Assembly (NCBI GenBank): GCA_963708115.1
Contig: CAVPRX010000001.1
Span: 186,001 to 250,000, forward strand
From: VRUE01 sp963708115
Lineage (GTDB): Bacteria > Actinomycetota > Thermoleophilia > Solirubrobacterales > 70-9
Direction of reading: 5' to 3'
Length of the DNA stretch: 64,000 bases
Part shown: in pieces, positions 52,913 through 62,145 of the stretch
Layout: each line of letters opens with the position of its first letter
Position numbering within the stretch: the stretch's first letter is position 1
The notes under the pieces: model-generated
What the model was told of the DNA's origin: nothing
Seen by the model: only the letters and a program-made list of their open reading frames with translations
The model's database searches: none
Position numbers and translations under genes: made by a program

Positions 52913-53274
52913 CTCAACCCCGCCATCACACGACCCTGCAGGGCGAACATCTCGCCCGCGTCGGTCTCGTGATCCATTCCGCAGAGGTGCAGGGTGCCGT
53001 GGACAGCCGCCTCGACGACATCAGTGCAGTGCTCGGGGCAGATCGCCACGTCGCCCAGCTCGCGTGGCCCGGCGGTCGGACCGGCACCGTCGAGCGGGAA
53101 GGCGAGCACGTCGGTGGGCGCATCCTTGTCGCGGTGGACGCAGTTGAGCTCGCGAATCCGCTCGCCATCGACCAGCTCGACCGCGATGTGCCCGTCGGCG
53201 ACGCCCGCCGCCGCCAGCGCCGCCGCCACCGCGTCGCGCAGCTCGGCCGGCACATCGGCGAGGTCAACCCCCAT
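52909..53274 (-). CDS. ybeY: Endoribonuclease YbeY
   Basis: 121 residues from ATG 53274. The metal site HGTLHLCGMDHETDAGEMF (H-x3-H-x5-H) and TDVLAFPLDG are diagnostic for this 16S maturation and ribosome quality-control RNase. It overlaps the end of phoH by 11 bp, the standard phoH-ybeY-era order. Confidence 0.96.
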   Translation of the reverse strand: MGVDLADVPAELRDAVAAALAAAGVADGHIAVELVDGERIRELNCVHRDKDAPTDVLAFPLDGAGPTAGPRELGDVAICPEHCTDVVEAAVHGTLHLCGMDHETDAGEMFALQGRVMAGLR

Positions 53275-54241
53275 CCGCCGCCGGCGGCTGCCCGCCCTGC
53301 TGGCGCTCGGCGTGCTCGCCGTAGGCTGCGACGATCCGCTGCACCAGCTTGTGGCGGACGACGTCCTCGCCGCCGAAGCGGACAAAGGAGATGTCCTGCA
53401 CCTCGTTGAGGATGTCGCGGACGACGACCAGCCCCGAGCGTTGGTCGGTCGGCAGGTCGATCTGGGTGACGTCGCCGGTGACGACCATGCGCGAGTTGAA
53501 GCCGAGCCGGGTGAGGAACATCTTCATCTGCTCGGGGCTGGTGTTCTGCGCCTCGTCGAGGATCACGAAGGAGTCGTTGAGCGTTCTTCCCCGCATGAAT
53601 GCCAGCGGCGCCACCTCGATCACGCCGCGCTCGAAGTAGCCGTTGACGCGGTCGGGGTCGAGCATGTCGTAAAGCGCGTCGAAGAGCGGTCGCAGATACG
53701 GATCGACCTTGGCCTGGATGTCCCCAGGTAGGAAGCCGAGCCGCTCGCCGGCCTCGACCGCCGGCCTGGTGAGGATGATCCGCTGCACTTCGTTCTCGGC
53801 GAGGGCATGCGCCGCCATCGCCACGGCTAGAAAGGTCTTACCGGTACCGGCGGGGCCGATGCCGAAGGTGATCGTGTGGCGGCGGATCGAGTCGACGTAG
53901 CGCTTCTGGTTGAGCGTCTTTGGCGCCACCTTGGTGTTGCGGTGTCGCCAGACGACGTCCTCGAGGATCTCGGCCGGGCTCTCGTCGGCGTCGAGCGCAC
54001 CGGTCACCGCTTCGATCGTCCCGGGCGCAACCTCGTGACCCTGCTCGATCAGATCGACCAGCTCGTCGACCACCGTGGCCGCTGTCTGCACGTCGGTCGA
54101 GTCGCCGTCGAGGGTGAGGACGTTGCCGCGCAGGTGGAAGTCGCAGTCGAGGCGGCCGCGCAGGGCCCGCAGGACGGCGTCCTCAGAGCCGGCCAGCTCG
54201 GCGGCCACGCTGTTGTCGAGAGTCAGCTGCCTACGAGCCAA
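53264..54241 (-). CDS. PhoH-like ATPase
   Basis: 325 residues, PhoL type. A KH-like N-terminal region (about 1-90), Walker A FGIGPAGTGKTFLAVAMA, RPAVEAGERLGFLPGD, RTLNDSFVILDEAQNTSPEQ (Walker B) and TGDVTQIDLP. TTG start overlapping the yqeY stop by 11 bp; a GTG ten codons later is an alternative. Thought to act with YbeY in RNA metabolism. Confidence 0.95.
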   Translation of the reverse strand: MARRQLTLDNSVAAELAGSEDAVLRALRGRLDCDFHLRGNVLTLDGDSTDVQTAATVVDELVDLIEQGHEVAPGTIEAVTGALDADESPAEILEDVVWRHRNTKVAPKTLNQKRYVDSIRRHTITFGIGPAGTGKTFLAVAMAAHALAENEVQRIILTRPAVEAGERLGFLPGDIQAKVDPYLRPLFDALYDMLDPDRVNGYFERGVIEVAPLAFMRGRTLNDSFVILDEAQNTSPEQMKMFLTRLGFNSRMVVTGDVTQIDLPTDQRSGLVVVRDILNEVQDISFVRFGGEDVVRHKLVQRIVAAYGEHAERQQGGQPPAADGG

Positions 54242-54662
54242 GTTTCTCTCGCACCGCCGCGCTCACCCGCTTGCCATCGGCCCGCCCGCCGAGCTTCGGC
54301 ATCAGCGCCGACATCACCTGCCCCATCTGCTTCTGCTCGGTGGCGCCGGTCTCGGCAACCGCCGCTTCGACCAGCTCGGCCAGCTCCTCGTCGAAAAGCT
54401 GCGCCGGCAGGTAGGCCTCGATCAACTCGGCCTCGAAGCGCTCTGCGCTCGCCTGCTCGCCGCGATCCGCCTCGCGGTAGGCCTCCTCTGCCTCGAGCCG
54501 CTTCTTGCGCTCGCGCTGCAGAACCGCGACCTCATCGCCGTTGCCCAGCTTGGCGTCCTGCTGCAGCGAGTCGACGATCATCCGCAACGCGGCGGCACGC
54601 TCGCGCTCGCCGGCTTTCATCGCCGTGCGCACGTCGGCCTGAACCTGCTCGAGAACGCTCAT
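54231..54662 (-). CDS. GatB/YqeY domain protein
   Basis: 143 residues from ATG 54662 (MSVLEQVQADVRTAMKAG). LRMIVDSLQQDAKL, EAELIEAYLPAQLFDEEL and GQVMSALMPKLGGRADGKRV match YqeY, which resembles the tail domain of GatB and may act in tRNA-dependent amidation. It starts 4 nt after the vapC stop. Confidence 0.93.
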   Translation of the reverse strand: MSVLEQVQADVRTAMKAGERERAAALRMIVDSLQQDAKLGNGDEVAVLQRERKKRLEAEEAYREADRGEQASAERFEAELIEAYLPAQLFDEELAELVEAAVAETGATEQKQMGQVMSALMPKLGGRADGKRVSAAVREKLGS

Positions 54663-54666
54663 CTGC

Positions 54667-55071
54667 CTAAGGGTAGTCGGCGGCGTCGGGCGCCACCGCC
54701 AACCCCTTGGAGACGAGATCGGCGATGTCGGCGCTGACCAGCGTCCAGCCGTGGCGGCGGGCGGCGGCGACATAGGCTGCGTCGTAGGCGGTCAGACCAT
54801 GCTCGGCTGCGACTTCAAGCGCAGACTCCAGTAGTTCGGAATCAGCAGTGAGAAGATTGTCCCGGCACCGCTTTTCAATCAGCTTCAGCAGAAAGCGCCC
54901 CTCGCGAGGTTGTCCCTTCTTTGGACCCATTACGTTGGCCACCTCGTAGAAGGTGAGGTCGAGAGCCGCGAGTGGCTGCCCGACGTCAGCAACGATCGAG
55001 TGGGCCTCGGCGTGGTACCTGTCGTCTGGGTCGGCGATCGCGACCCAGACGCTAGCGTCGATCAAGCGCAT
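54667..55071 (-). CDS. vapC: VapC-family PIN-domain toxin
   Basis: 134 residues. The four PIN acidic residues are visible as Asp5 (LIDASVW), Glu43 (FYEVANV), Asp97 (AYDAAYVA) and Asp115 (SADIADL), so the RNase site is intact. ATG one base after the antitoxin stop. It is in the same direction as yqeY-phoH-ybeY-era. Confidence 0.9.
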   Translation of the reverse strand: MRLIDASVWVAIADPDDRYHAEAHSIVADVGQPLAALDLTFYEVANVMGPKKGQPREGRFLLKLIEKRCRDNLLTADSELLESALEVAAEHGLTAYDAAYVAAARRHGWTLVSADIADLVSKGLAVAPDAADYP

Positions 55072-55072
55072 G

Positions 55073-55309
55073 TCAGTGCGATTCGCGGTCTTCGCGAATC
55101 AGCCGTGCGGCATCGCCGCCCATTCCCGTGCGCACAGTGGCTTTGGCAAGGAGGTCATCGAGCTCTTCCTGCTCGCGCGATCGCACCGTGTCCAGCTCGC
55201 GCTCAGCGAGGCGGCGCAGGAAGCCACTGCGCGTCTCGCGGTTGGCTCGTGCCTGGGCATCGAGCCGGTCGAGCAGGTCGTCGGGCATTGAGATCATCAC
55301 CTTGGCCAC
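55073..55309 (-). CDS. vapB: VapB-like ribbon-helix-helix antitoxin
   Basis: 78 residues from GTG 55309. KVMISMPDDLLDRLDAQAR is a ribbon-helix-helix DNA-binding start, followed by RSGFLRRLAERELD and an acidic toxin-binding tail. The GTG lies 7 nt downstream of a TATACT -10 box, so the mRNA is leaderless or nearly so. Autoregulation through the ATACGGTAT palindrome in the promoter is likely. Confidence 0.85.
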   Translation of the reverse strand: MAKVMISMPDDLLDRLDAQARANRETRSGFLRRLAERELDTVRSREQEELDDLLAKATVRTGMGGDAARLIREDRESH

Positions 55310-55315
55310 GGGGTG

Positions 55316-55329
55316 AGTATATACGGTAT
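55316..55329 (-). promoter_or_regulatory. vapBC -10 box with overlapping palindrome
   Basis: On the minus strand TATACT (55321-55316) is a good -10 element. It overlaps the 9-bp palindrome ATACGGTAT (55321-55329), a plausible VapB operator. No convincing -35 is seen. Confidence 0.5.
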
Positions 55330-55434
55330 TGCCAGATGGAATCAGCGTAGTCGTCATGCGCTGGACGCTCCCAAACCGCGACGCGCAAGTGGGTGACAAA
55401 CGGATCGATTCTGAAAATTCTCTGAGGCGGAAGA

Positions 55435-56232
55435 TCAGCCAGAGACCGGAATGTCGATCTGCTCGACATCCCCAAGGGGCATCTGCAGAAAGCGGGTGCC
55501 CAAATCGCGGAAGGAATCGACCTCGCCGCTGCAGAGGAAGCGGTACTCGCCTTCGCCGTCGGGGGAGCGCGCCAATCCAGCCGACTCGAGTGTCCGCTGA
55601 ACCGCCGCGGCAACCGCGTGACCGCCGCTGACCAGGCGAACGTCGCGGCCAAGAATGCGCTGCAGCATCGGCGCAACCAGCGGGTAGTGGGTGCAGCCGA
55701 GGATCAGGGTGTCGATCTCGGCGCGCTTCAGCGGCGCGCAGTAGGCCCGAGCCATCTCGAGCACGCCCTGGTCGAAGGGGGAGCCGTCCTGGATGAAGGG
55801 GGCCAGATCGGGCGCCTCGACCTCGGTCACCTCGAGCGCCCTCCCCTGGGTCTCCAGGGCGCGCCGGTAGGCACCGCTCTCAACCGTGTTCGGGGTCGCC
55901 AGCACGCCGACCCGGGCGTTGTCGGTGATCGCCGCGGCGATCTCGGCCTGCGGCTCGACCACCGGGACCACCTCGACGCCCCACTCCTCGGCGACTTCGC
56001 GAGCGACATCGGTGCCGATCGCGGTCGCCGTGTTGCAGGCGATCACCAGCAGCTTCGCGCCACCCTCCAGCAACAGCGTCGCGATCGCGCGGATTCGCTC
56101 GCGCAGGCGCTCCGGGTCGCGCGTCCCGTAGGGAAACATCGCCGTGTCGCCGAGATAGACGAAATCCTCCTCGGGCAGCGAGACCAGGCACTCGTGGAGC
56201 ACGGTGAGCCCACCGACCCCGGAGTCGAACAT
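55435..56232 (-). CDS. murI: Glutamate racemase
   Basis: 265 residues making D-Glu for peptidoglycan. MFDSGVGGLTVLHE start, catalytic Cys66 (VIACNTAT) and Cys180 (ILGCTHYPL), with YGTRDPERL. ATG 56232 places the conserved FDSGVGG right at the N-terminus, a little shorter than usual, because no start codon lies further upstream in frame. Last gene of the hrcA operon. Confidence 0.96.
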   Translation of the reverse strand: MFDSGVGGLTVLHECLVSLPEEDFVYLGDTAMFPYGTRDPERLRERIRAIATLLLEGGAKLLVIACNTATAIGTDVAREVAEEWGVEVVPVVEPQAEIAAAITDNARVGVLATPNTVESGAYRRALETQGRALEVTEVEAPDLAPFIQDGSPFDQGVLEMARAYCAPLKRAEIDTLILGCTHYPLVAPMLQRILGRDVRLVSGGHAVAAAVQRTLESAGLARSPDGEGEYRFLCSGEVDSFRDLGTRFLQMPLGDVEQIDIPVSG

Positions 56233-56252
56233 CGCGATCGGGGACGCAGTGT

Positions 56253-56750
56253 CTATAGGAACGGCTTGTACGTCATGAAGAAGATCGTGACTACGACGAC
56301 CAGCCCGGCCAGCGTGCCGACTTTGCCGATCCGTTCGCTGAGCGCTTCGAACTCAGCGCTGAGCGTGTCGCCGGCCTTCAGGTCGCGCTCGGCGAGCTCT
56401 TTTGCCTTGCGCACCCGAGGCGTGAAGAAGGCGTGTTGCAGCGCCAGTAGGAGCGCCCAAGCGAAGAAGCCAACGCTGATGAACGCCTCGTTGGCATCCC
56501 AGTCGCCGTCGATCTGCATGTAGAAAGCGGCGATGATGATCACGAGCATGCCCGGGCCGACCAGGTACTTGTCGCACTTCTGCACCCCGGCGAGGATCGC
56601 CGGGGTCGCCCGCGGGTACTGAGGGGCGACCGAGAAGAAGAGCGCATAGCCGAAGGTCGGGCCGAAGGCGAGCACCACCGCCAAGATGTGCAGGAACAGC
56701 GCAATCTTGTAGCCCGGATCCACGATCGTCGCCAGCATCGGGAGAAACAT
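56253..56750 (-). CDS. DUF2269-like integral membrane protein
   Basis: 165 residues with four TM segments: IALFLHILAVVLAFGPTFGY, YLVGPGMLVIIIAAFYM, AFISVGFFAWALLLALQHAF and LAGLVVVVTIFFM. The HILAVVLAFGPTF start matches DUF2269. Function unknown. It sits between prmA and murI, 5 and 20 nt apart. Confidence 0.8.
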   Translation of the reverse strand: MFLPMLATIVDPGYKIALFLHILAVVLAFGPTFGYALFFSVAPQYPRATPAILAGVQKCDKYLVGPGMLVIIIAAFYMQIDGDWDANEAFISVGFFAWALLLALQHAFFTPRVRKAKELAERDLKAGDTLSAEFEALSERIGKVGTLAGLVVVVTIFFMTYKPFL

Positions 56751-56755
56751 ATCCG

Positions 56756-57580
56756 CTAGCGGCGACGGAGCAGCAACGCGGACCAGTCGCCGTCGTGGCG
56801 GCGCTCGACCTCGGTTAGGCCTACTGGGGCGAACACGTCAGCAGTCTCGTCGAGCTCCGACAAGAGAAGACCCGAACAGATCAGGGTGTCAGGGACCCCT
56901 CTGTCTCGGATCAGTTGTGCTGCGACCTCCTTCAAGACGGGCGCGGTCATGTTTGCCACCGCAGTCGGTGCCACATCTGGAAGCCGCTCGCGAAGATTTA
57001 GGTGCTCGAACTCTGCCGCGACGCTGTTTGCAGCTGCGTTGGCTGTCGCCGCCTCGATTGAAGCTGCCTCGTGGTCGTAACCTCGCACTGGGTCCCAACC
57101 GAGCTTGGCTGCTGCGATTGCGAGCACGCCCGAGCCGGTTCCGAGATCTGTCAGGGGACCGTGAGCTTCGCCGGCTTGCTCCAGCTCCAGCAGGAGCTCG
57201 AGGCAGAGGCGGGTGGTCGGGTGGGCGCCGGTGCCGAAGGCGCGGCCCGGGTCGACGACGAGGTCGATCGCGTCCTCGCGTGGCTCCTCCCAGGAGGGGC
57301 GCAGCCAGAGCCGCTCGCCGATCAGCAGCGGCTTGTGGAAGTCCTGCCAGCGGTCCGCCCAGTCGTCGGGAACGGTGGTTGCGACAAGCTCGACCAGGCC
57401 GTCCCCCGCCGCGACCTCGATCTCGCCCAGCTCCGGCAGCTCGCCCTCGCCGCCGTAGATTGCGTACTCGACATACCCGGGCCCGCGCTCCTCCTCCACC
57501 CCGTTCGGGGCCAGAACCGTCAGCTCGGCCAGCACCTGCTCGGCCAGCTCGGGAACGCAGCGAACCGCCAGCCGGATCAA
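56756..57580 (-). CDS. prmA: Ribosomal protein L11 methyltransferase
   Basis: 274 residues. DPGRAFGTGAHPTTRLCLELL and LTDLGTGSGVLAIAAAKLG are the SAM-site blocks of PrmA, with NMTAPVLKEVA in place of the more usual NI motif. TTG start overlapping the dnaJ stop (TTGA). It follows dnaJ as in many bacteria. Confidence 0.93.
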   Translation of the reverse strand: MIRLAVRCVPELAEQVLAELTVLAPNGVEEERGPGYVEYAIYGGEGELPELGEIEVAAGDGLVELVATTVPDDWADRWQDFHKPLLIGERLWLRPSWEEPREDAIDLVVDPGRAFGTGAHPTTRLCLELLLELEQAGEAHGPLTDLGTGSGVLAIAAAKLGWDPVRGYDHEAASIEAATANAAANSVAAEFEHLNLRERLPDVAPTAVANMTAPVLKEVAAQLIRDRGVPDTLICSGLLLSELDETADVFAPVGLTEVERRHDGDWSALLLRRR

Positions 57581-58242
57581 CCGAAGGCTCTGCGTACGCG
57601 CGAGAAGAAGCTTCCCTCGTCGCCGTGCCGCGAGCGCAGGTTGCGAGGCTCCATCGTCTCGCCGAGCTTCTCAGCCATCTCGCGCTGCTCCTCCGAGAGC
57701 TGCTCGGGGACGATCACCTGCACCGCGATCACCATGTCGCCCGGCGGCCCACCGTTGGCGCCCGGCATGCCGTGCCCGCGTAGGGCGAACTGACTGCCGG
57801 GCTGGGTACCGGCCGGCAGCTCGATCTCGCGCTCGCCCTCATGGCTCGGGATCTTGATCTTGGTCCCCAGCATCGCGTCTATCGCCGAGATCTCAACTTG
57901 GTGGATCAGATCCTGGCCGCGCATCGGCCCGCGGCGCACCTCGAAGCCGAAGTTGCCGCTGAAGAAAGCCTGGAAGATGTCCTCGACCGAGCCGAAGCCA
58001 CCAGGGGCGGCGCCGGCGCCGCGCAGACCCTCGTGGCCATAGGCGTCATACGCCCGGCGCCGCTCCGGGTCGGAGAGCACCTCGTAGGCTTCCGCGGCCG
58101 CCTTGAACTTCTCCTCCGCCTCGGGGTCGTGGTCGTTGACGTCCGGGTGCAGCTCGCGCGCAAGGCGACGGAAGGCCGTCTTCACCTCGGCTTTGTTGGC
58201 GTCGCGGCCGACGCCGAGGATCTCGTAGTAGTCGCCGGGCAT
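57577..58242 (-). CDS. Short DnaJ lacking zinc finger and CTD-I
   Basis: 221 residues. The J domain (3-66) has the HPD motif at 32-34 (LHPDVNDHD), and a Gly/Phe linker (about 70-100) follows. Then GPMRGQDLIHQVEISAIDAML leads straight into the CTD-II type block IELPAGTQPGSQFALRGHG. The CxxCxGxG zinc repeats and most of CTD-I are absent, so the protein is 150 residues shorter than DnaJ. The joints are clean in one frame. It should stimulate DnaK, but client binding must differ. A second full-length DnaJ may exist elsewhere. Starts at the hrcA stop (TGATG). Confidence 0.88.
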   Translation of the reverse strand: MPGDYYEILGVGRDANKAEVKTAFRRLARELHPDVNDHDPEAEEKFKAAAEAYEVLSDPERRRAYDAYGHEGLRGAGAAPGGFGSVEDIFQAFFSGNFGFEVRRGPMRGQDLIHQVEISAIDAMLGTKIKIPSHEGEREIELPAGTQPGSQFALRGHGMPGANGGPPGDMVIAVQVIVPEQLSEEQREMAEKLGETMEPRNLRSRHGDEGSFFSRVRRAFG

Positions 58243-59264
58243 CAGCCGTAGACCGACTCGCAGTAGCGCGACAGCTCCCGCGCCGCGCCGCGCACCGAGA
58301 CGATCGCGGTCGCGTAGTCCATCCGCAGCGGGCCGACCACGCCAACCGAGCCGAGATTCCGGTGGGCCAGGCCGTAGTTCGCGCCGACGACGCTGACCGA
58401 GCGCAGCTCCGGCTGGGGATTCTCGCCGCCGATCCAGAGGAAGACCGAGCGCTCCTCCAGGGCGGAGCGCAGCATCCCGAGCACCCCAGCGCGACGCTCC
58501 AGCGCGGTCATCAGCCGGTCGGCGCGGGGCAGATCTCCGCGGTGGTCGTCGGAGAGGAGCCGCGAGGCACCCTCCATGTAGAGGCTGTCGCCGGTTTCCT
58601 GCTCGAGCCCGGTGAAGGCCGGTCCGAGAGTGGCTAGGAAGCGCGACTCGGCCGGCCCCAGGTCAGGGTCGGCAAGGCGATTGGCGATCATCCGCGCACC
58701 GACCCCCATCCCGGCGAGAGACTCGTTGAGGTAGCTGGAGGCCCACTCGACGAGGCCCGGATCGACCGGCCCGTCGAAGTCGAAGACACGCTTGGCGATG
58801 GCGCCGGTCGAGGCGATCGCGATCGCCATCACCTTGGTCGGTTGCAGGCGCAGGACCTCGACCCGGTGGATCGTCGCGGTGGCAGGCGCCGGCGCCGTGG
58901 CAAGCGCCATCAGGTCGGTCATCTGGGCAAGTGCGGCCGTCGTCTCCCGCATCGCCTCGTCGACCTCGCGCCGCAGGCGCGAGAGCTCCAGCTCGACCCC
59001 GGCGTCGGCCTTCGGCACTCCGGACTCGATCAGCCGATCGACGTAATAGCGGTATCCGACCTCAGTCGGAACCCGCCCCGCCGAGGTGTGCGGATGGTTC
59101 AGATACCCAGCCGCCTCGAGCGCCGCCAGCTCAGCTCGCACGGTCGACGGGCCCCAGATGACCTCGTCCTTCTCAGCTATCTCCTTAGACGGCACCGGCC
59201 TGCCCGATACGAGGTACGCATCGACCACCAACCTGAGAATCAGCTCTTGCCGCTCGGAAAGCAC
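58242..59264 (-). CDS. hrcA: Heat-inducible transcription repressor HrcA
   Basis: 340 residues. Winged-helix N-terminus (LSERQELILRLVVDAYLVSG, GPSTVRAELAALEAAGYL, HTSAGRVPTEVGYRYYVD) and a C-terminal ligand/dimer domain with VVGPLRMDYATAIVSVR. It normally represses groE/dnaK through CIRCE sites. I found no CIRCE sequence upstream of its own gene here. GTG start. Confidence 0.95.
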   Translation of the reverse strand: MLSERQELILRLVVDAYLVSGRPVPSKEIAEKDEVIWGPSTVRAELAALEAAGYLNHPHTSAGRVPTEVGYRYYVDRLIESGVPKADAGVELELSRLRREVDEAMRETTAALAQMTDLMALATAPAPATATIHRVEVLRLQPTKVMAIAIASTGAIAKRVFDFDGPVDPGLVEWASSYLNESLAGMGVGARMIANRLADPDLGPAESRFLATLGPAFTGLEQETGDSLYMEGASRLLSDDHRGDLPRADRLMTALERRAGVLGMLRSALEERSVFLWIGGENPQPELRSVSVVGANYGLAHRNLGSVGVVGPLRMDYATAIVSVRGAARELSRYCESVYG

Positions 59265-59278
59265 GCTTCGAAGTCTAA

Positions 59279-59294
59279 GACGAGGGCCCTCGTC
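59279..59294. promoter_or_regulatory. 16-bp perfect palindrome upstream of hrcA
   Basis: GACGAGGGCCCTCGTC has no central gap and lies 14 bp upstream of the hrcA start and 6 bp downstream of the dehydratase stop. It is not CIRCE (TTAGCACTC-N9-GAGTGCTAA). It could be an operator or a compact hairpin. Confidence 0.4.
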
Positions 59295-59299
59295 CCTAC

Positions 59300-59692
59300 C
59301 TACAGCTCGACTTCAGCCTCGGCGTTCTTGATCGTGACGCTGTCGCCCTGCGCGGCAACGACCTCAATCGTCGCCTTGCCGCCCTCGACCGATTTGACCG
59401 TGCCGGTCACCGCGATCTCGGTCTCGGGCGCACCCATGCCGCGGAACTCGACCGAGAGGCGCTTCAGCGAGCGCGGATCGCCCCCGGCGGCCTCGGCGCT
59501 GGCCCGGGCGACGAGGCCCATCATGTAGAGGCCGTGCAGGATCGTGTTTGGCAGCCCGACCGCCTTGGCGAACTCGGGGTCGATGTGGATCGGGTTGAAG
59601 TCCCCAGAGGCACCGGCGTAGCGGTGCGGCACGTACTTGTCGGGCGTCACCTGCAGCCCGGCGATCTGGTCTCCGGCCTTGAGCTCGGTCAT
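59300..59692 (-). CDS. MaoC-like dehydratase subunit (HadB type)
   Basis: 130 residues from ATG 59692. The hot-dog hydratase motif YAGASGDFNPIHIDPEFA has the catalytic Asp and His, followed by LPNTILHGLYMMGLV. It matches (3R)-hydroxyacyl-ACP/CoA dehydratases such as mycobacterial HadB. It starts 1 nt after the paired subunit gene. Confidence 0.9.
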   Translation of the reverse strand: MTELKAGDQIAGLQVTPDKYVPHRYAGASGDFNPIHIDPEFAKAVGLPNTILHGLYMMGLVARASAEAAGGDPRSLKRLSVEFRGMGAPETEIAVTGTVKSVEGGKATIEVVAAQGDSVTIKNAEAEVEL

Positions 59693-59693
59693 C

Positions 59694-60152
59694 TCACACC
59701 CCCCTGACGATGTTGGTCCAGGTGCCACGAACGACCTCTTGGCCATCCTGGTTTACCGAGACGGTCTCGAAGACGTAGAAGCCATTGTTGGGCTTGCCGT
59801 CTCGCCCCTCTTTTTCGAAGATCTGCAGGCACTTGGCCGCGGTCGTGATCTCGTCGCCCGAGCAGGCCGGCTCGCCCCACTCGAACTGCTGTCCGCCGTG
59901 GACCATCGTCGCGAAGTTCATCGCCACCTCGGGGTCGAACATCGCCGGCGCGAGGGCCGGAGAGCTGTAGACGACACAGAACATCGGCGGCGCGACGACG
60001 TCGCGGTAGCCGGCGGCCGTGGCCGCATCGCGGTCGAAGTGCACCGGGTTCTCGATCCCGATCACCCGCGCGTACTCGCCGATCTTCTCCTTGCCCACCT
60101 CATACGTCGTGGCGGGCCATTCCTTGCCTATTGCCTCGGTTTTCATAGCCAT
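59694..60152 (-). CDS. MaoC-like N-terminal dehydratase subunit (HadA/HadC type)
   Basis: 152 residues. TYEVGKEKIGEYARVIGIEN, HFDRDAATAAGYRDVVAPPMF and MVHGGQQFEWGEPACSGDEI match the MaoC_dehydrat_N family. It lacks the Asp-x-Asn of the catalytic motif and should work as the substrate-binding half of a heterodimer with the next gene, in fatty-acid elongation. It follows lepA by 15 bp. Confidence 0.9.
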   Translation of the reverse strand: MAMKTEAIGKEWPATTYEVGKEKIGEYARVIGIENPVHFDRDAATAAGYRDVVAPPMFCVVYSSPALAPAMFDPEVAMNFATMVHGGQQFEWGEPACSGDEITTAAKCLQIFEKEGRDGKPNNGFYVFETVSVNQDGQEVVRGTWTNIVRGV

Positions 60153-60167
60153 AGGGCAAAAACCTAC

Positions 60168-61961
<1,794 letters not shown>

Positions 61962-62008
61962 GGGCCTGCGGAGTATGCCGAGTGGCCGGCGGGTCCCGTC
62001 GCCGCCGC

Positions 62009-62118
62009 CGGGGGGTGCCCTCCTGGTGCTGCGATCTGCTCCGGGCAAAGGGATGAGATCCCACGGAGGGATAGGCCTTGCCCTCCGCAGACTCCGCACG
62101 GGCGGAGCACACCCCCCG
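62009..62118. repeat. Long inverted repeat upstream of lepA (element I)
   Basis: Arms 62009-62023 and 62104-62118 pair over 15 bp with two mismatches (core CGGGGGGTG). The 80-nt interior contains a second nested stem (GGGCAA / TTGCCC with CTGC / GCAG further out). Its 110-bp size and GGGGGTG arms resemble the other long elements, but the loop is not clearly homologous. It fills most of the gap between the glycosyltransferase stop and lepA. Confidence 0.45.
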
Positions 62119-62145
62119 ACACCGGCGCCACCCGCCGGAGAATCG

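Noticed and set aside
59265..59299. CIRCE operator for hrcA
   Set aside because: The palindrome here is GACGAGGGCCCTCGTC. The TTAGCACTC/GAGTGCTAA repeat is not found.
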